From NCBI RefSeq assembly GCF_001591805.1, contig NZ_BCVP01000017.1, positions 62,001 through 126,000 of the forward strand: a stretch of 64,000 nucleotides of DNA, given 5' to 3'. Of this stretch, positions 1 to 8,421 are shown one piece after another (positions within the stretch are counted from its first letter, which is position 1; each line of letters starts with the position of its first letter). Position numbers and translations under genes: made by a program. Below the pieces are notes generated by a model that saw nothing but the letters and a program-made list of their open reading frames with translations, was not told the DNA's origin and made no database searches. The stretch comes from Neobacillus novalis NBRC 102450 (lineage in GTDB: Bacteria; Bacillota; Bacilli; Bacillales; Cytobacillaceae).

Positions 1-1110
1 ACTAAAGGTCTTGAAACGACTGTAAAAAGCTTTGAAAAATCGACTGGTAAAAACGTGAAAATCGAAGTGATTCAAGATAATTTTCAAGATGCCCTAACAG
101 CAAGATTTGCGGCGAAAAATGCTCCTGATGTCTTTTATATGGAATCATTTGCAGCACCAAAATTTATTAAAAGCGGTGTGTTAGCCGATATTTCAAACGA
201 TGTGAAAAATCAAGATGACTTTTATCAGCCGCTATTAAACTCTTTCAAAGATAAAGAGGGCAAATTATATGCGGTACCGAAAGATTATTCGACACTTGCC
301 TTGTATGTGAACACGGATTTATTAGAAAAGGCAGGATACACGATGGCTGATGTGCCATCCGATTGGGAAGGATTGTTAAACTTCTCCAAAACCCTTCAAG
401 GAAAATTGACAAAAGATCAAGCGGCAATGGTGTTTGATACATCGATGGCCCGTCACATGAGCTCATTAATTGCCAGCGGATTAGATCCAGTTACAGCTGA
501 AGGAAAAGCAGACTTTACATCTAGTCCAAAAGCGCTTGATTATTTACAATCACTTATTGACGGACATAAAGAAGGCTATCTTAAAAATGCAAAGATTGAT
601 TTAGGCGTTGACTGGGCGGGTGCTGCCTTTGGAACGAATAAAGCAGTTATGATGATCGAAGGAAACTGGGTATTAAGTGCCTTGAAAACGGATTACCCAA
701 CGGTTAAATATGAAGCATTGGAAGCTCCTACTGTAAATGGAAACAAAGAAACGATGACATTCACAGTTGGCTATGCAATCTCAAAGGACTCTAAACATAA
801 GAAAACGGCTACTGAATTTATTAATTACATGACAGGTGATGGCCAAAAGCAATGGAGTGAGCTTTCCGGCACATTCCCTACTCGCCAGTCGGTAGCAGAT
901 GCCATGAAACTTGATGAGGACAAAGTGTTAAAAGCACACATTGAAGGTGCAAAATATGGTACGGTGTGGTCTTCTGGTGTGAACCTGCCTGTTATTTCAG
1001 GTGCCTTTGATAATCAGTTCTTAGCGGCACTAAATGGCGATAAAACGGTTAACGATGCAATGAAAGCTGCAGAGAAAGAAGCAAATGACGAAATTGCACG
1101 TCAAGAATAA
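1..1110 (+). CDS. Sugar ABC transporter solute-binding protein (5' truncated by window edge)
   Basis: This is the extracellular substrate-binding component of a family 1 (maltose/oligosaccharide type) ABC importer. The frame is open from base 1, so the signal peptide and lipobox lie outside the window; the first in-frame start (GTG at 55) is internal. About 370 residues remain. The text shows the family pattern: an early segment on an unsuitable-sounding partner (APDVFYMESFAAPKF), a central GNWVLSALK stretch and a late FINYMTG segment. Two MalF/MalG-like permeases follow, so it most likely captures an alpha-glucoside for the GH13 enzyme downstream. No ATPase gene is present here; in Bacillus such importers commonly share one ATPase (MsmX) encoded elsewhere, which is inference for this strain. 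The exact sugar cannot be read from the sequence. Confidence 0.9.
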   Translation, partial: TKGLETTVKSFEKSTGKNVKIEVIQDNFQDALTARFAAKNAPDVFYMESFAAPKFIKSGVLADISNDVKNQDDFYQPLLNSFKDKEGKLYAVPKDYSTLALYVNTDLLEKAGYTMADVPSDWEGLLNFSKTLQGKLTKDQAAMVFDTSMARHMSSLIASGLDPVTAEGKADFTSSPKALDYLQSLIDGHKEGYLKNAKIDLGVDWAGAAFGTNKAVMMIEGNWVLSALKTDYPTVKYEALEAPTVNGNKETMTFTVGYAISKDSKHKKTATEFINYMTGDGQKQWSELSGTFPTRQSVADAMKLDEDKVLKAHIEGAKYGTVWSSGVNLPVISGAFDNQFLAALNGDKTVNDAMKAAEKEANDEIARQE

Positions 1111-1117
1111 GGTTTAA

Positions 1118-1161
1118 GAATAGAGGGGGCGCATGATTATCTAGTATGCTCCCCTCTATTC
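1118..1161 (+). promoter_or_regulatory. Intercistronic hairpin between binding protein and permease genes
   Basis: A long inverted repeat, GAATAGAGGGG (1118-1128) against CCCCTCTATTC (1151-1161) with further inner pairing, lies between the binding-protein stop and the first permease. No long T run follows. Such hairpins between binding-protein and permease genes are known to stabilise the upstream mRNA or partly terminate, giving more binding protein than permease. That role is inferred here. Confidence 0.7.
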
Positions 1162-1183
1162 TCCTTTACACGAGGTGAATGAG

Positions 1184-2065
1184 ATGGGTAATAAGCGCTA
1201 TCTGAATTTCCAAGGTTACTCCTTTATGATGCCCGCATTATTGGCGATCCTTTTCTTTACGATTGTTCCAGTTGTTTATGCGTTTTTCATGATGTTTTAT
1301 AAAGTAGATATTTTATCTGGCGCAAGGACGTTTATTGGCCTTGATAATTTTCGAAAAATATTTGAAGACCCGAAGTTTTGGGCTTCGTTTACCAATACAT
1401 TTCGTTATGTGTTAGTCGTTGTTCCGATTCAAACGATGATTGCGATGGCATTGGCGGCGTTATTAAATAGCAAAATCAATTTCAGCCGCGGTTTTTTAAT
1501 GATCATGTTTATTCCAACATTAACCTCTTCATCGGCGATGACACTGATTTTTATGTGGCTGTTTAATAATAACGGATTAATGGCGAATGTGATAGAACAA
1601 TTATTTGGCACGAAGGTTGAATTTTTAACGAATCCAAGTCTTGTTTTAACGGTTATTATGGCGATGAATATCTTTTCCACTGTTCCACATTTCATGGTCG
1701 TCTTTTTGTCAGGTTTGCAAGATATACCGGAAAGTTTATATGAGGCAGCATCTTTAGATGGGGCCAATTCCTTTAAGAAATTCCTTCATGTTACTGTCCC
1801 TCAACTGATGCCGATTACGTTTTATGTCATTACGATGGGTTTAGTAGGCTGTTTTCAAATCTTTGACCAGGCCTTTATCCTTTCAGGTGGTACAGGGGGT
1901 CCACAGAATTCTACTTTGACGTTCTCGCTGTATATTTATCAGCTGGCCTTCACCAGCAATGACATGGGTAGAGCAACGGCTTTAGCATTTGTACTCGGAA
2001 CGATTATTTTCGCCGTCACTTATATAGTCAATAAACTATTAAAAGCGGACGAAGTAAATGGGTGA
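1184..2065 (+). CDS. Sugar ABC transporter permease, MalF-like
   Basis: Inner-membrane permease of the binding-protein-dependent transport (BPD_transp_1) family, forming a heterodimer with the next gene product. The protein has about six hydrophobic segments, starting with the helix around residues 12-35. The EAA loop that contacts the ATPase is visible as EAASLDGANSFKKF near residue 190. ATG 1184 is preferred over GTG 1175 because AGGTG at 1173-1177 is correctly spaced for it; the translated protein then begins MGNKRY. The stop overlaps the beginning of the next reading frame, which suggests translational coupling. Together with the binding protein it should import an oligosaccharide. Confidence 0.93.
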   Translation: MGNKRYLNFQGYSFMMPALLAILFFTIVPVVYAFFMMFYKVDILSGARTFIGLDNFRKIFEDPKFWASFTNTFRYVLVVVPIQTMIAMALAALLNSKINFSRGFLMIMFIPTLTSSSAMTLIFMWLFNNNGLMANVIEQLFGTKVEFLTNPSLVLTVIMAMNIFSTVPHFMVVFLSGLQDIPESLYEAASLDGANSFKKFLHVTVPQLMPITFYVITMGLVGCFQIFDQAFILSGGTGGPQNSTLTFSLYIYQLAFTSNDMGRATALAFVLGTIIFAVTYIVNKLLKADEVNG

Positions 2066-2070
2066 TTAGA

Positions 2071-2898
2071 ATGAAAAAGAATAATAAAAAACTTAAAATT
2101 ATCGTCTATACATTATTAATTATTTATTCGATCTTTACCCTTGCTCCTTTCTTGTGGAGTATCTTGACCTCTTTTAAAACGACTGCTGAAATCGCAGCAG
2201 GCGGAACGATTTTTCCAGAAAGTTGGAGCCTTAAAGGGTATGAGACGGTCCTTGCTTCACAACTGCCGACTTGGGTTGTCAACTCCTTATTAGTTGCCTT
2301 ACTTACAACCGGCATTAACCTTATTTTTAATACAATGGCAGGCTACGCTTTAGCCCGAATTGATTTTAAAGGGCGCCATGTCTTGTTCAGTATGCTACTC
2401 GCATTAATTATGATTCCATCGCAAGTGACGATGATTCCCTTGTATATCGTGGTAGCAAAGCTTGGGTTAGTGGATACGCATTGGTCGATTATTCTTACGA
2501 CGATGATTAATATTGGCTATATTTTTATGATGCGGCAGTTTTTCGTTAACTTCCCAAGAGATGTGGAAGAGGCTGCAACCATGGATGGTTTATCAAAGAT
2601 GGGCACCTTTTTCAGGATTGTGCTGCCGAATGCCAAGGCAGCCGTTGCGACACAAGCGGTGTTTGTCTTCATGGGTGTATGGAATGAATTTATGAAGCCA
2701 TTGCTATTCATTTCAAGCCCTGATAAATACATGCTGACACAAGGGTTAAACTCGCTTGCGAAGGCTTATAAAACGGCGACGCAATGGGACGTCATCATGG
2801 CGGGCGCGCTTATTTCCATCATCCCAATTTTTATTATTTATATCGTGCTCAACAAGTATTTTATTACGAGCAATGATCAAACAGCTGGAGTGAAATAA
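2071..2898 (+). CDS. Sugar ABC transporter permease, MalG-like
   Basis: Second permease of the importer. It shows the usual MalG-type layout of about 275 residues with six membrane segments and the EAA loop EEAATMDGLSKMGTFF in the C-terminal half. It follows the MalF-like gene almost directly: the upstream stop is at 2063-2065. An alternative GTG start at 2062 overlaps that stop; ATG 2071 is the more conventional choice, and the ribosome site is weak, as expected for a coupled gene. The pair needs an ATPase that is not encoded in this window. Confidence 0.93.
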   Translation: MKKNNKKLKIIVYTLLIIYSIFTLAPFLWSILTSFKTTAEIAAGGTIFPESWSLKGYETVLASQLPTWVVNSLLVALLTTGINLIFNTMAGYALARIDFKGRHVLFSMLLALIMIPSQVTMIPLYIVVAKLGLVDTHWSIILTTMINIGYIFMMRQFFVNFPRDVEEAATMDGLSKMGTFFRIVLPNAKAAVATQAVFVFMGVWNEFMKPLLFISSPDKYMLTQGLNSLAKAYKTATQWDVIMAGALISIIPIFIIYIVLNKYFITSNDQTAGVK

Positions 2899-2916
2899 CA
2901 ACTAAGGGAGACTATC

Positions 2917-3582
2917 ATGTTAAAAGCAGTTATTTTTGATTTAGATGGAGTGATTACCGATACAGCTGAATGGCATTATGCAGCCTGGAAGGAATTAGCG
3001 AATCGTATCGGGATTGATTTTAACCGTGAATTTAATGAAGAATTAAAGGGCATCAGCCGCATGGAAAGTTTGGAAAAAATACTTGTGTTTGGCGGTAAAG
3101 CGGGTCTTTATAGTGAGTCGGAAAAGCTTGAGTTAGCCAAAACGAAAAATGACCAATATGTTCAACTTCTAACTAAAATGAAGCCGGATGATATTTTTCC
3201 AGGAATAAAAGAGTTGTTGGAAGAGTTAAAGGCAAAGGGTGTTTTGATTGGACTAGCGTCTGCCAGCAAGAATGCACCTGCAATTTTACAATCGCTCGAA
3301 ATCACGAATTATTTTCAAACGGTTGTCAATCCTGATGAGGTGGAGAGAGGGAAGCCGGCACCAGATATCTTTTTAAAGGCCGCGGAAAAATTAGCGGTCT
3401 CACCAGCCGAGTGCATCGGGATTGAAGACGCAACAGCAGGAATTATGGCGATTAAGGATGCCGGGATGTTTGCTGTCGGTGTTGGTACCATTGAAAAAAT
3501 GAAGCAAGCTGGGGCCGATTTAGTGGTTGAAGATACACGAGAGCTTGTTTTATCTGTATTATTGCGGGAATTTAACCAGTAA
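2917..3582 (+). CDS. pgmB: Beta-phosphoglucomutase
   Basis: HAD-superfamily enzyme interconverting beta-glucose 1-phosphate and glucose 6-phosphate. The HAD nucleophile motif FDLDGVITDT is at residues 7-16 (Asp8 nucleophile, Asp10 general acid/base), SASKNAP provides motif II, and GIEDATAGI near residue 170 provides the acidic motif. Length (221 aa) fits the family. A clean ribosome site (AAGGGAG) precedes ATG 2917. Its substrate is normally made by inverting GH65 phosphorylases such as maltose, trehalose or kojibiose phosphorylase. None is in the window, so one may lie upstream in the missing part of the operon or elsewhere. Confidence 0.93.
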   Translation: MLKAVIFDLDGVITDTAEWHYAAWKELANRIGIDFNREFNEELKGISRMESLEKILVFGGKAGLYSESEKLELAKTKNDQYVQLLTKMKPDDIFPGIKELLEELKAKGVLIGLASASKNAPAILQSLEITNYFQTVVNPDEVERGKPAPDIFLKAAEKLAVSPAECIGIEDATAGIMAIKDAGMFAVGVGTIEKMKQAGADLVVEDTRELVLSVLLREFNQ

Positions 3583-3653
3583 TTTGTTGACGGGGAAAAT
3601 AGATTAAAGATAATCTAAGGAAAAACGGTTTAACTAGGAAGTAGGTTTTGACG

Positions 3654-4670
3654 GTGGCTACGATTAAAGATGTGGCGAAAGAAGCCGGTGTTTCAATTGG
3701 CGTTGTATCAAAGGCATTTAACAATTATCCGGATATAAGTGAAAAAACAAAACAGCGGATTTTTGAAGTGGCGAAGAAATTAAATTATTCTCCCAATCTT
3801 GTCGCGAAAAATTTATCGTCAAAAAAACAAAATACGATTGGCATGATTACATCGGGCTTTTTTGATAGTGGTGTGAAGGATAATAATAATTCCTTCCAAT
3901 TATTCAAAGGTGTTTATACCGCTGTGGAACAAAACCAATATGAGTTAGCGATCTATCTGATTGATTCACTGAAACAGAAACAAAAAAGCTATGCCCAATT
4001 TTGCAAGGAGCGAAATATTGGCGGGGCCGTGTTAGCAGGAATCCGTATCGATGATCCCTATTTTAAAGAATTAATTGATACCAACATTCCCTGCGTTATT
4101 TTGGATGTAAAAACAGGCAATGAAAGTGACTTTATCGGGAGTGTGTCAATCAATAATCGTGCCGCCAGTAAAGAAATGGCCCGCTATTTATTAAACCACC
4201 ATCATCGGGATATCGTCGTGGTCGCTGGAAAAAAGGAAACATGGGTCAATGTGGAACGGACAGCGGGTGTGAAGGAAGCGATGGATGAGTACGGTCTTGA
4301 ACTCAAGGATGAGAGCATTTTACCTGCTAGTTTTTCTGAAAGTGAAGCATATTTGCTGACAAAGGAGCTATTGGAGACGAGGAAACCGACCGCTTTCCTC
4401 TGCTTTAGTGACTTAATGGCGCTAGGTGTGATGAAGGCGGTTAAAGAAGCAGGTTTAAGGATTCCGGAAGATGTTTCCGTGACGGGTTTTGACGGCATTT
4501 TAATCAGTGAATTTAGCCAGCCTGGCCTAACGACGATTGAGCAAAACTTTTTTGAAATGGGCAAACAAGCGGCATTATTGCTCCAACAATTGATGGAAGG
4601 CACCTCTTCCGAAAGAAATATTTATGTGGATTATCAATTGATTGAACGAAATAGTGTTGGTTCGGTGTAG
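3654..4670 (+). CDS. LacI-family transcriptional regulator of the alpha-glucoside operon
   Basis: DNA-binding repressor with an N-terminal LacI helix-turn-helix (ATIKDVAKEAGVSIGVVSKAF) and a periplasmic-binding-protein-like effector domain. Both GTG 3654 and TTG 3648 are possible starts. GTG 3654 gives the canonical family N-terminus, M-ATIKDVA; TTG 3648 is slightly better spaced from AGGAAG at 3635. The gene sits inside the sugar operon between pgmB and the glucosidase, so it most likely controls that operon in response to the imported sugar or its phosphate. The operator should lie upstream of the window. The ligand is unknown. Confidence 0.92.
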   Translation: MATIKDVAKEAGVSIGVVSKAFNNYPDISEKTKQRIFEVAKKLNYSPNLVAKNLSSKKQNTIGMITSGFFDSGVKDNNNSFQLFKGVYTAVEQNQYELAIYLIDSLKQKQKSYAQFCKERNIGGAVLAGIRIDDPYFKELIDTNIPCVILDVKTGNESDFIGSVSINNRAASKEMARYLLNHHHRDIVVVAGKKETWVNVERTAGVKEAMDEYGLELKDESILPASFSESEAYLLTKELLETRKPTAFLCFSDLMALGVMKAVKEAGLRIPEDVSVTGFDGILISEFSQPGLTTIEQNFFEMGKQAALLLQQLMEGTSSERNIYVDYQLIERNSVGSV

Positions 4671-4698
4671 AGAGCGATTTAAAAAGGAATGATTATAC

Positions 4699-6312
4699 GT
4701 GAATAAAACGTGGTGGAAGGAATCGGTGGTTTATCAAGTCTATTGGCGCAGTTTTTATGATACGGATGGCGATGGATATGGGGATCTAGAAGGGGTCATT
4801 CAAAAATTAGATTATATTCAAAACCTCGGTATCGATGTGATTTGGCTAAATCCATGTTATGATTCCCCTGATATTGATAACGGCTATGATATCGCGGATT
4901 ATCGGTCGATTATGCCGAAAGCGGGAACGATGGAAACCTTTGAACGGCTTCTTCAAGAGGTGCATAACCGCGGGATGAAGCTCATCATGGATTTAGTCGT
5001 AAACCATACGTCTGATCAACATCCATGGTTTAAAGAAGCACAGTCGTCCAAGGATCATCCAAAAAGGGATTACTATATTTGGCGGAAAGAGCCAAATAAT
5101 TGGCGTTCGTATTTCACCCCATCCGCATGGGAGTTTGACTTACGGACAGAGGAATATTATTTCCATTCCTTCGCTGTAGAACAGCCGGATTTGAATTGGG
5201 AGAACCCCATTGTTCGCCAGGAGATTTATTCAATCATGAAGTTTTGGCTTGATAAGGGTGTCGATGGTTTCCGCATGGATGTCATTAACCTGCTGGCCAA
5301 ACAAGAAGGTTTTCCTGATGCAGAAAACCCTGAGGAAATCTCCTATCTTGGCAATAACCCTGGGATTCATGACTATCTGCAAGAGATGCATGAAGAAGTA
5401 TTGAAGCATTATGATATTTTTACAGTCGGGGAAATTCCGTTCGTTACCCCTGAGGAAGGGCTTTTGTATGTAGGTGAAGATCGCCAGGAACTTCACACAT
5501 TATTTCATTTTGAAGTCTGCGATTATATGGCTAATTGGGATATGGAGCGATTTAAAGAAATACAGCGCCGCTGGTATCAAGGGTTGTGGGGGAAAGGCTG
5601 GAACTCCCAGTTTTTAAATAATCATGATCATACTCGCTTGGTGACACGATTTGGCAATGACACAACCTATCGAGTAGAAGCGGCCAAATGTTTTGCGACC
5701 CTGTTACACATGCTCCCGGGAATGCCGTACATTTACCAAGGTGAAGAAATAGGGATGACGGGGGTCCGCTTCAACTCCATCGAGGATTATCATGATATTG
5801 CGATGAAAAATAAGTATCAAGAAGAAGTGGAAAAAGGCCGGGACCCTGAGGAAGTGTTCGCCAGTTTACTCCATCTCTCCCGTGATAATTCACGTACCCC
5901 TGTCCAGTGGGGCGATATGCCGAATGGCGGATTTACAAGCGGAACGCCGTGGATAAACGTAAATCCGAACTATAAGGAAATCAACGTTGCTGCTGCCCTA
6001 AATGATCCAGAATCAGTTTATTATTTTTATAAAAAATTGATCCAACTGCGAAAAGAAAATGATGTAATGGTCTATGGCAGTTACCAGGAATTATTGGAGG
6101 GCCATAAGCAAATTTATTCATTTATTCGCGAATTAGATGATGAGAAATGGCTTGTAGTCCTAAATATTTCCGAACAGCAAGTACAAATAAAACTGCCAGA
6201 AACCTTATCATTATTTGAAAAGGAACTCCTCTTGACAAATTATAATAATCAAGAAGAGCCAAATTCTGAACTACAAATGAGACCATACGAGGCAAGAATA
6301 TATCTGCTTTAG
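4699..6312 (+). CDS. GH13 alpha-glucosidase, oligo-1,6-glucosidase type
   Basis: Cytoplasmic glycoside hydrolase family 13 (subfamily 31-like) enzyme, 537 aa, with no signal peptide. Conserved regions are visible: VVNHT at 100-104, FRMDV at 191-195 with nucleophile Asp194, VGE at 243-245 with acid/base Glu245, and NNHD at 307-310 with Asp310. The residue after the nucleophile is Val. In characterised relatives Val there goes with activity on alpha-1,6 bonds (isomaltose, isomaltotriose), so an oligo-1,6-glucosidase is the best guess; trehalose-6-phosphate hydrolase or sucrase activity cannot be excluded. Start is GTG 4699 behind AAAGGAATG. The stop codon TAG at 6310-6312 runs into a short palindromic repeat. 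Its job here is to split the imported alpha-glucoside. Confidence 0.92.
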   Translation: MNKTWWKESVVYQVYWRSFYDTDGDGYGDLEGVIQKLDYIQNLGIDVIWLNPCYDSPDIDNGYDIADYRSIMPKAGTMETFERLLQEVHNRGMKLIMDLVVNHTSDQHPWFKEAQSSKDHPKRDYYIWRKEPNNWRSYFTPSAWEFDLRTEEYYFHSFAVEQPDLNWENPIVRQEIYSIMKFWLDKGVDGFRMDVINLLAKQEGFPDAENPEEISYLGNNPGIHDYLQEMHEEVLKHYDIFTVGEIPFVTPEEGLLYVGEDRQELHTLFHFEVCDYMANWDMERFKEIQRRWYQGLWGKGWNSQFLNNHDHTRLVTRFGNDTTYRVEAAKCFATLLHMLPGMPYIYQGEEIGMTGVRFNSIEDYHDIAMKNKYQEEVEKGRDPEEVFASLLHLSRDNSRTPVQWGDMPNGGFTSGTPWINVNPNYKEINVAAALNDPESVYYFYKKLIQLRKENDVMVYGSYQELLEGHKQIYSFIRELDDEKWLVVLNISEQQVQIKLPETLSLFEKELLLTNYNNQEEPNSELQMRPYEARIYLL

Positions 6313-6332
6313 GGACGGGGTTTCCTGTCCCC
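6312..6332. repeat. Short palindromic repeat (GGGAC family) fused to a stop codon
   Basis: GGGACGGGGTTTCCTGTCCC begins at the last base of the glucosidase stop codon. It belongs to the GGGACGAGG/CCTCGTCCC family found at about 15 places in the window. Confidence 0.75.
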
Positions 6333-6451
6333 TTGGTCACTAAAATACGACACAAAATAGTAAGTTAGGTAGAATTGAATCATTTTCCGGGGAATATTGT
6401 TCTTTTTTCAGAGCAAAGCTTCGACAAATATTTCCTCTCCTGAGACGCCAC

Positions 6452-6486
6452 AAAAAAGCCCCTTTCGTTTCCACAGCGAAAGGGGC
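6452..6486 (-). terminator. Rho-independent terminator for the 6501-7793 genes
   Basis: GCCCCTTTCG (6458-6467) pairs with CGAAAGGGGC (6477-6486). Read on the minus strand, the stem is followed by a run of six T. It lies just after the stop of the small membrane protein gene. Confidence 0.88.
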
Positions 6487-6500
6487 ATTTATCTTATTTT

Positions 6501-6851
6501 TTATTCGTCCTTAGTTTTTCGTTTTAAAACTTCTTCGAACATTAATCCACTTAAAAAAACTACTTCTTCAACCGGTTTTCCTTTAATCTGGTAAACCGTT
6601 TCCTTAAATCCAAAAAAGCTGCTGTTATTCGTTTTTCCGATCATTTTTCCAACTTCGAATTTTCTTTCTCCAGCTGTAGAATCATAGTATTCTATAAATG
6701 TATCGGGTTTGCCATAATAGATTCTATCTTTATATGTAATCGTATTTTGATCAACTTTATAAACATCTAAACTAGCATATCGAATATAAAATACTCCAAT
6801 AATTACTACTGGTAAAAATAATAACAGAAGCCACTTTTTCTTTTTTAACAC
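6501..6851 (-). CDS. Small membrane-anchored protein of unknown function
   Basis: A 116-residue protein. A Lys-rich N-terminus followed by one hydrophobic helix (residues 7-23) suggests a type II membrane anchor or uncleaved signal, with a short beta-rich domain outside the cell. I do not recognise the family. GTG 6851 is the first start; the ribosome site is weak. It lies 24 bases downstream of the RNase H-like gene on the same strand and is followed by a good terminator, so the two probably form an operon. Nothing in the text identifies a catalytic site. Confidence 0.6.
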   Translation of the reverse strand: MLKKKKWLLLLFLPVVIIGVFYIRYASLDVYKVDQNTITYKDRIYYGKPDTFIEYYDSTAGERKFEVGKMIGKTNNSSFFGFKETVYQIKGKPVEEVVFLSGLMFEEVLKRKTKDE

Positions 6852-6875
6852 TAGTGCACCGTCATTTCTTAAATT

Positions 6876-7793
6876 CTATAAGAACTCTATTTCTTTAAAA
6901 ACTTCTTTCTCATATTCCCGACTTAAACTATGAGCTTTCTGATAGAGCAAATTCTTTTTGCCGTTGTTCATTTCTCCTACATATTTAACAACAATTTTTC
7001 CCTTTAACTCAGTCCATAACTGATTTAACTCTAGCAGGTACGTCTTAACCGGACCTTCGTAACTGTTTACATCAATGGTGATTCCATTAGACCAAGATTT
7101 TTGGTCCGTCACGATTATGGCCTTGTTGAATTTTTCCTTTTTCATTATTTTTAATGCGTCCAGTAAGGCCAGGAGTTCACTTACATGTGGTTTTGTTGTT
7201 GTAATCTTTCTTACATTGGATACACCCATGGCTGTCTCTCTATTTTCAATTAAAATTAAACCGGACCCTGCCGTTTGATTGTTAAAATTGTACGACCCAT
7301 CAACGATGATAATGGGAACGTCTATAGGAACATTGTTACCTAACGGAGTTAAGCACTTTTCCTTTGCTGGTCCAGTGGCTGGCGTTAGAGAACCCTTCCG
7401 GAAATAATCCAAGATATCCTGAATGTGGAAAAACTCCTTTTCTCCTACTCTTTCAAAAGGCATTCCCCTTTTACGGAGGCCCTGCAAGGTTTCTTTTGTG
7501 ATCCTCAGTGTTGCCAAAACAACCTTTTGAGTGACATACTCTTTTAGTGTTCGTCCTTTGTTATCACGAAATTCACTCTCTAACCGCTGCTGCGGTGGCT
7601 GATAACTCTCGAGCCATTTCACTACCTCATTTTCCAAAAATCGATATTCATTGCCAATCAAATAATGCGGCATGCCATCCTTTAAATAGGCATTCATTTG
7701 AGCTTTGGATACTTTAAGCTTCCCAATTAATTCACCTCTTAAAAGTAAAGCAGCCGGAGATTTCTGTTTTGTTTTAATATCAATCACACTCAC
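6876..7793 (-). CDS. Tandem helix-turn-helix protein with RNase H-like domain
   Basis: The 305-residue protein has two similar N-terminal modules (about 20-62 and 92-132). Each resembles an excisionase/MerR-type winged HTH, with a GMP-x-x-x-x-G segment before a V/I-x-x-W/Y-F helix. A C-terminal RNase H-like fold (about 158-295) follows. Candidate acidic residues are Asp165 (VDGSY), Glu206 (SELLAL) and Asp230 (VTDQ). At the position of the fourth RNase HI acidic residue there is His288 (AHSLS). A role in RNA-DNA hybrid processing guided by a DNA-binding part is inference. The start is GTG 7793 or GTG 7787. A small membrane protein gene follows in the same direction. Confidence 0.7.
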   Translation of the reverse strand: MSVIDIKTKQKSPAALLLRGELIGKLKVSKAQMNAYLKDGMPHYLIGNEYRFLENEVVKWLESYQPPQQRLESEFRDNKGRTLKEYVTQKVVLATLRITKETLQGLRKRGMPFERVGEKEFFHIQDILDYFRKGSLTPATGPAKEKCLTPLGNNVPIDVPIIIVDGSYNFNNQTAGSGLILIENRETAMGVSNVRKITTTKPHVSELLALLDALKIMKKEKFNKAIIVTDQKSWSNGITIDVNSYEGPVKTYLLELNQLWTELKGKIVVKYVGEMNNGKKNLLYQKAHSLSREYEKEVFKEIEFL

Positions 7794-7883
7794 CCACGTC
7801 CATTCGTCTGTTGTATGGATAAATTATACTATTTGGAAGGGAAAAATTAAATAAAAATGGTAGAACTGGTAACGAATTCAATT

Positions 7884-7926
7884 GGGTGTCAGGCACCCCT
7901 CGTGGACAAAAGGAGATTTTGTCCAC
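7884..7926. repeat. Two adjacent inverted repeats
   Basis: GGGTGTCAGGCACCC (7884-7898) is followed by GTGGACAAAA (7902-7911) pairing with TTTTGTCCAC (7917-7926). The first is a GGGTG-type relative of the palindromic repeat family seen at 23254 and 45374. They lie upstream of the tandem repeat in the spacer between 7794 and 8421, which holds no convincing gene. Confidence 0.7.
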
Positions 7927-7951
7927 CCCACGTGGACAATGCTAATTCCGT

Positions 7952-8222
7952 GGGCATTCTGGGAGATTCACAGTGCTCATAGGAGAGGGGAAAAGTATCC
8001 GTCGGGCACTCTGGAAGGTTCACAGTGCCCATAGAGGAGGAAAAAAGCAACCGGCGGGCATTCTGGAAGGTTCACAGTGCCCATAGGGGAGGAAAAAAGC
8101 AACCGTCGGGCACTCTGGGAGGTTCACAGTGCCCATGGGGGAGGAAAAAAGCAACCGTCGGGTACTCTGAAAGGTTCACAGTCCCCGCAGGAACCAAAAA
8201 AAGTATCCCCCAGGCATTCTAG
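7952..8222. repeat. 52-bp tandem repeat array, about five copies
   Basis: Units begin with GGGCA(C/T)TCT at 7952, 8004, 8056, 8108 and 8160, with a partial sixth at 8212: a strict 52-bp period. The core units are nearly identical and the outer ones diverged. Each has an internal inverted repeat, GGGCACT with AGTGCCC about 13 bases apart, and a purine-rich GGAGGAAAAAAG stretch. Two short reading frames cross the array only because 52 is not a multiple of three. There are no unique spacers, so this is not CRISPR. It lies between divergently transcribed genes, upstream of the pectate lyase. Confidence 0.88.
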
Positions 8223-8421
8223 AAACAATCAAACCGAGGAATATCCCCTCGGTTCTTTGTTCTATCCTTATACCTATTTTTCTTTTAGGGGTGGGGGTTC
8301 TTTAGCCCTATCATCAGCATTTAGCCAAATAATTCAAACAATATTCCAAAGATTTTGAATTAAAAAGCCTCCAGAGATAGCCTATACTTTTTAGGACTAT
8401 TAATTTTAAGGAGATGATTTA

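Noticed and set aside
6397..6594. A plus-strand frame across the 6452 terminator
   Set aside because: It runs through a terminator and the 3' end of a real minus-strand gene, and has no ribosome site.
7952..8222. The tandem repeat as a CRISPR array
   Set aside because: The 52-bp units are contiguous with no unique spacers, and no cas genes are present.
8025..8358. Two plus-strand reading frames across the tandem repeat
   Set aside because: They arise from repeat translation (Arg/Gly/His-rich), shift frame between units and lack a ribosome site.
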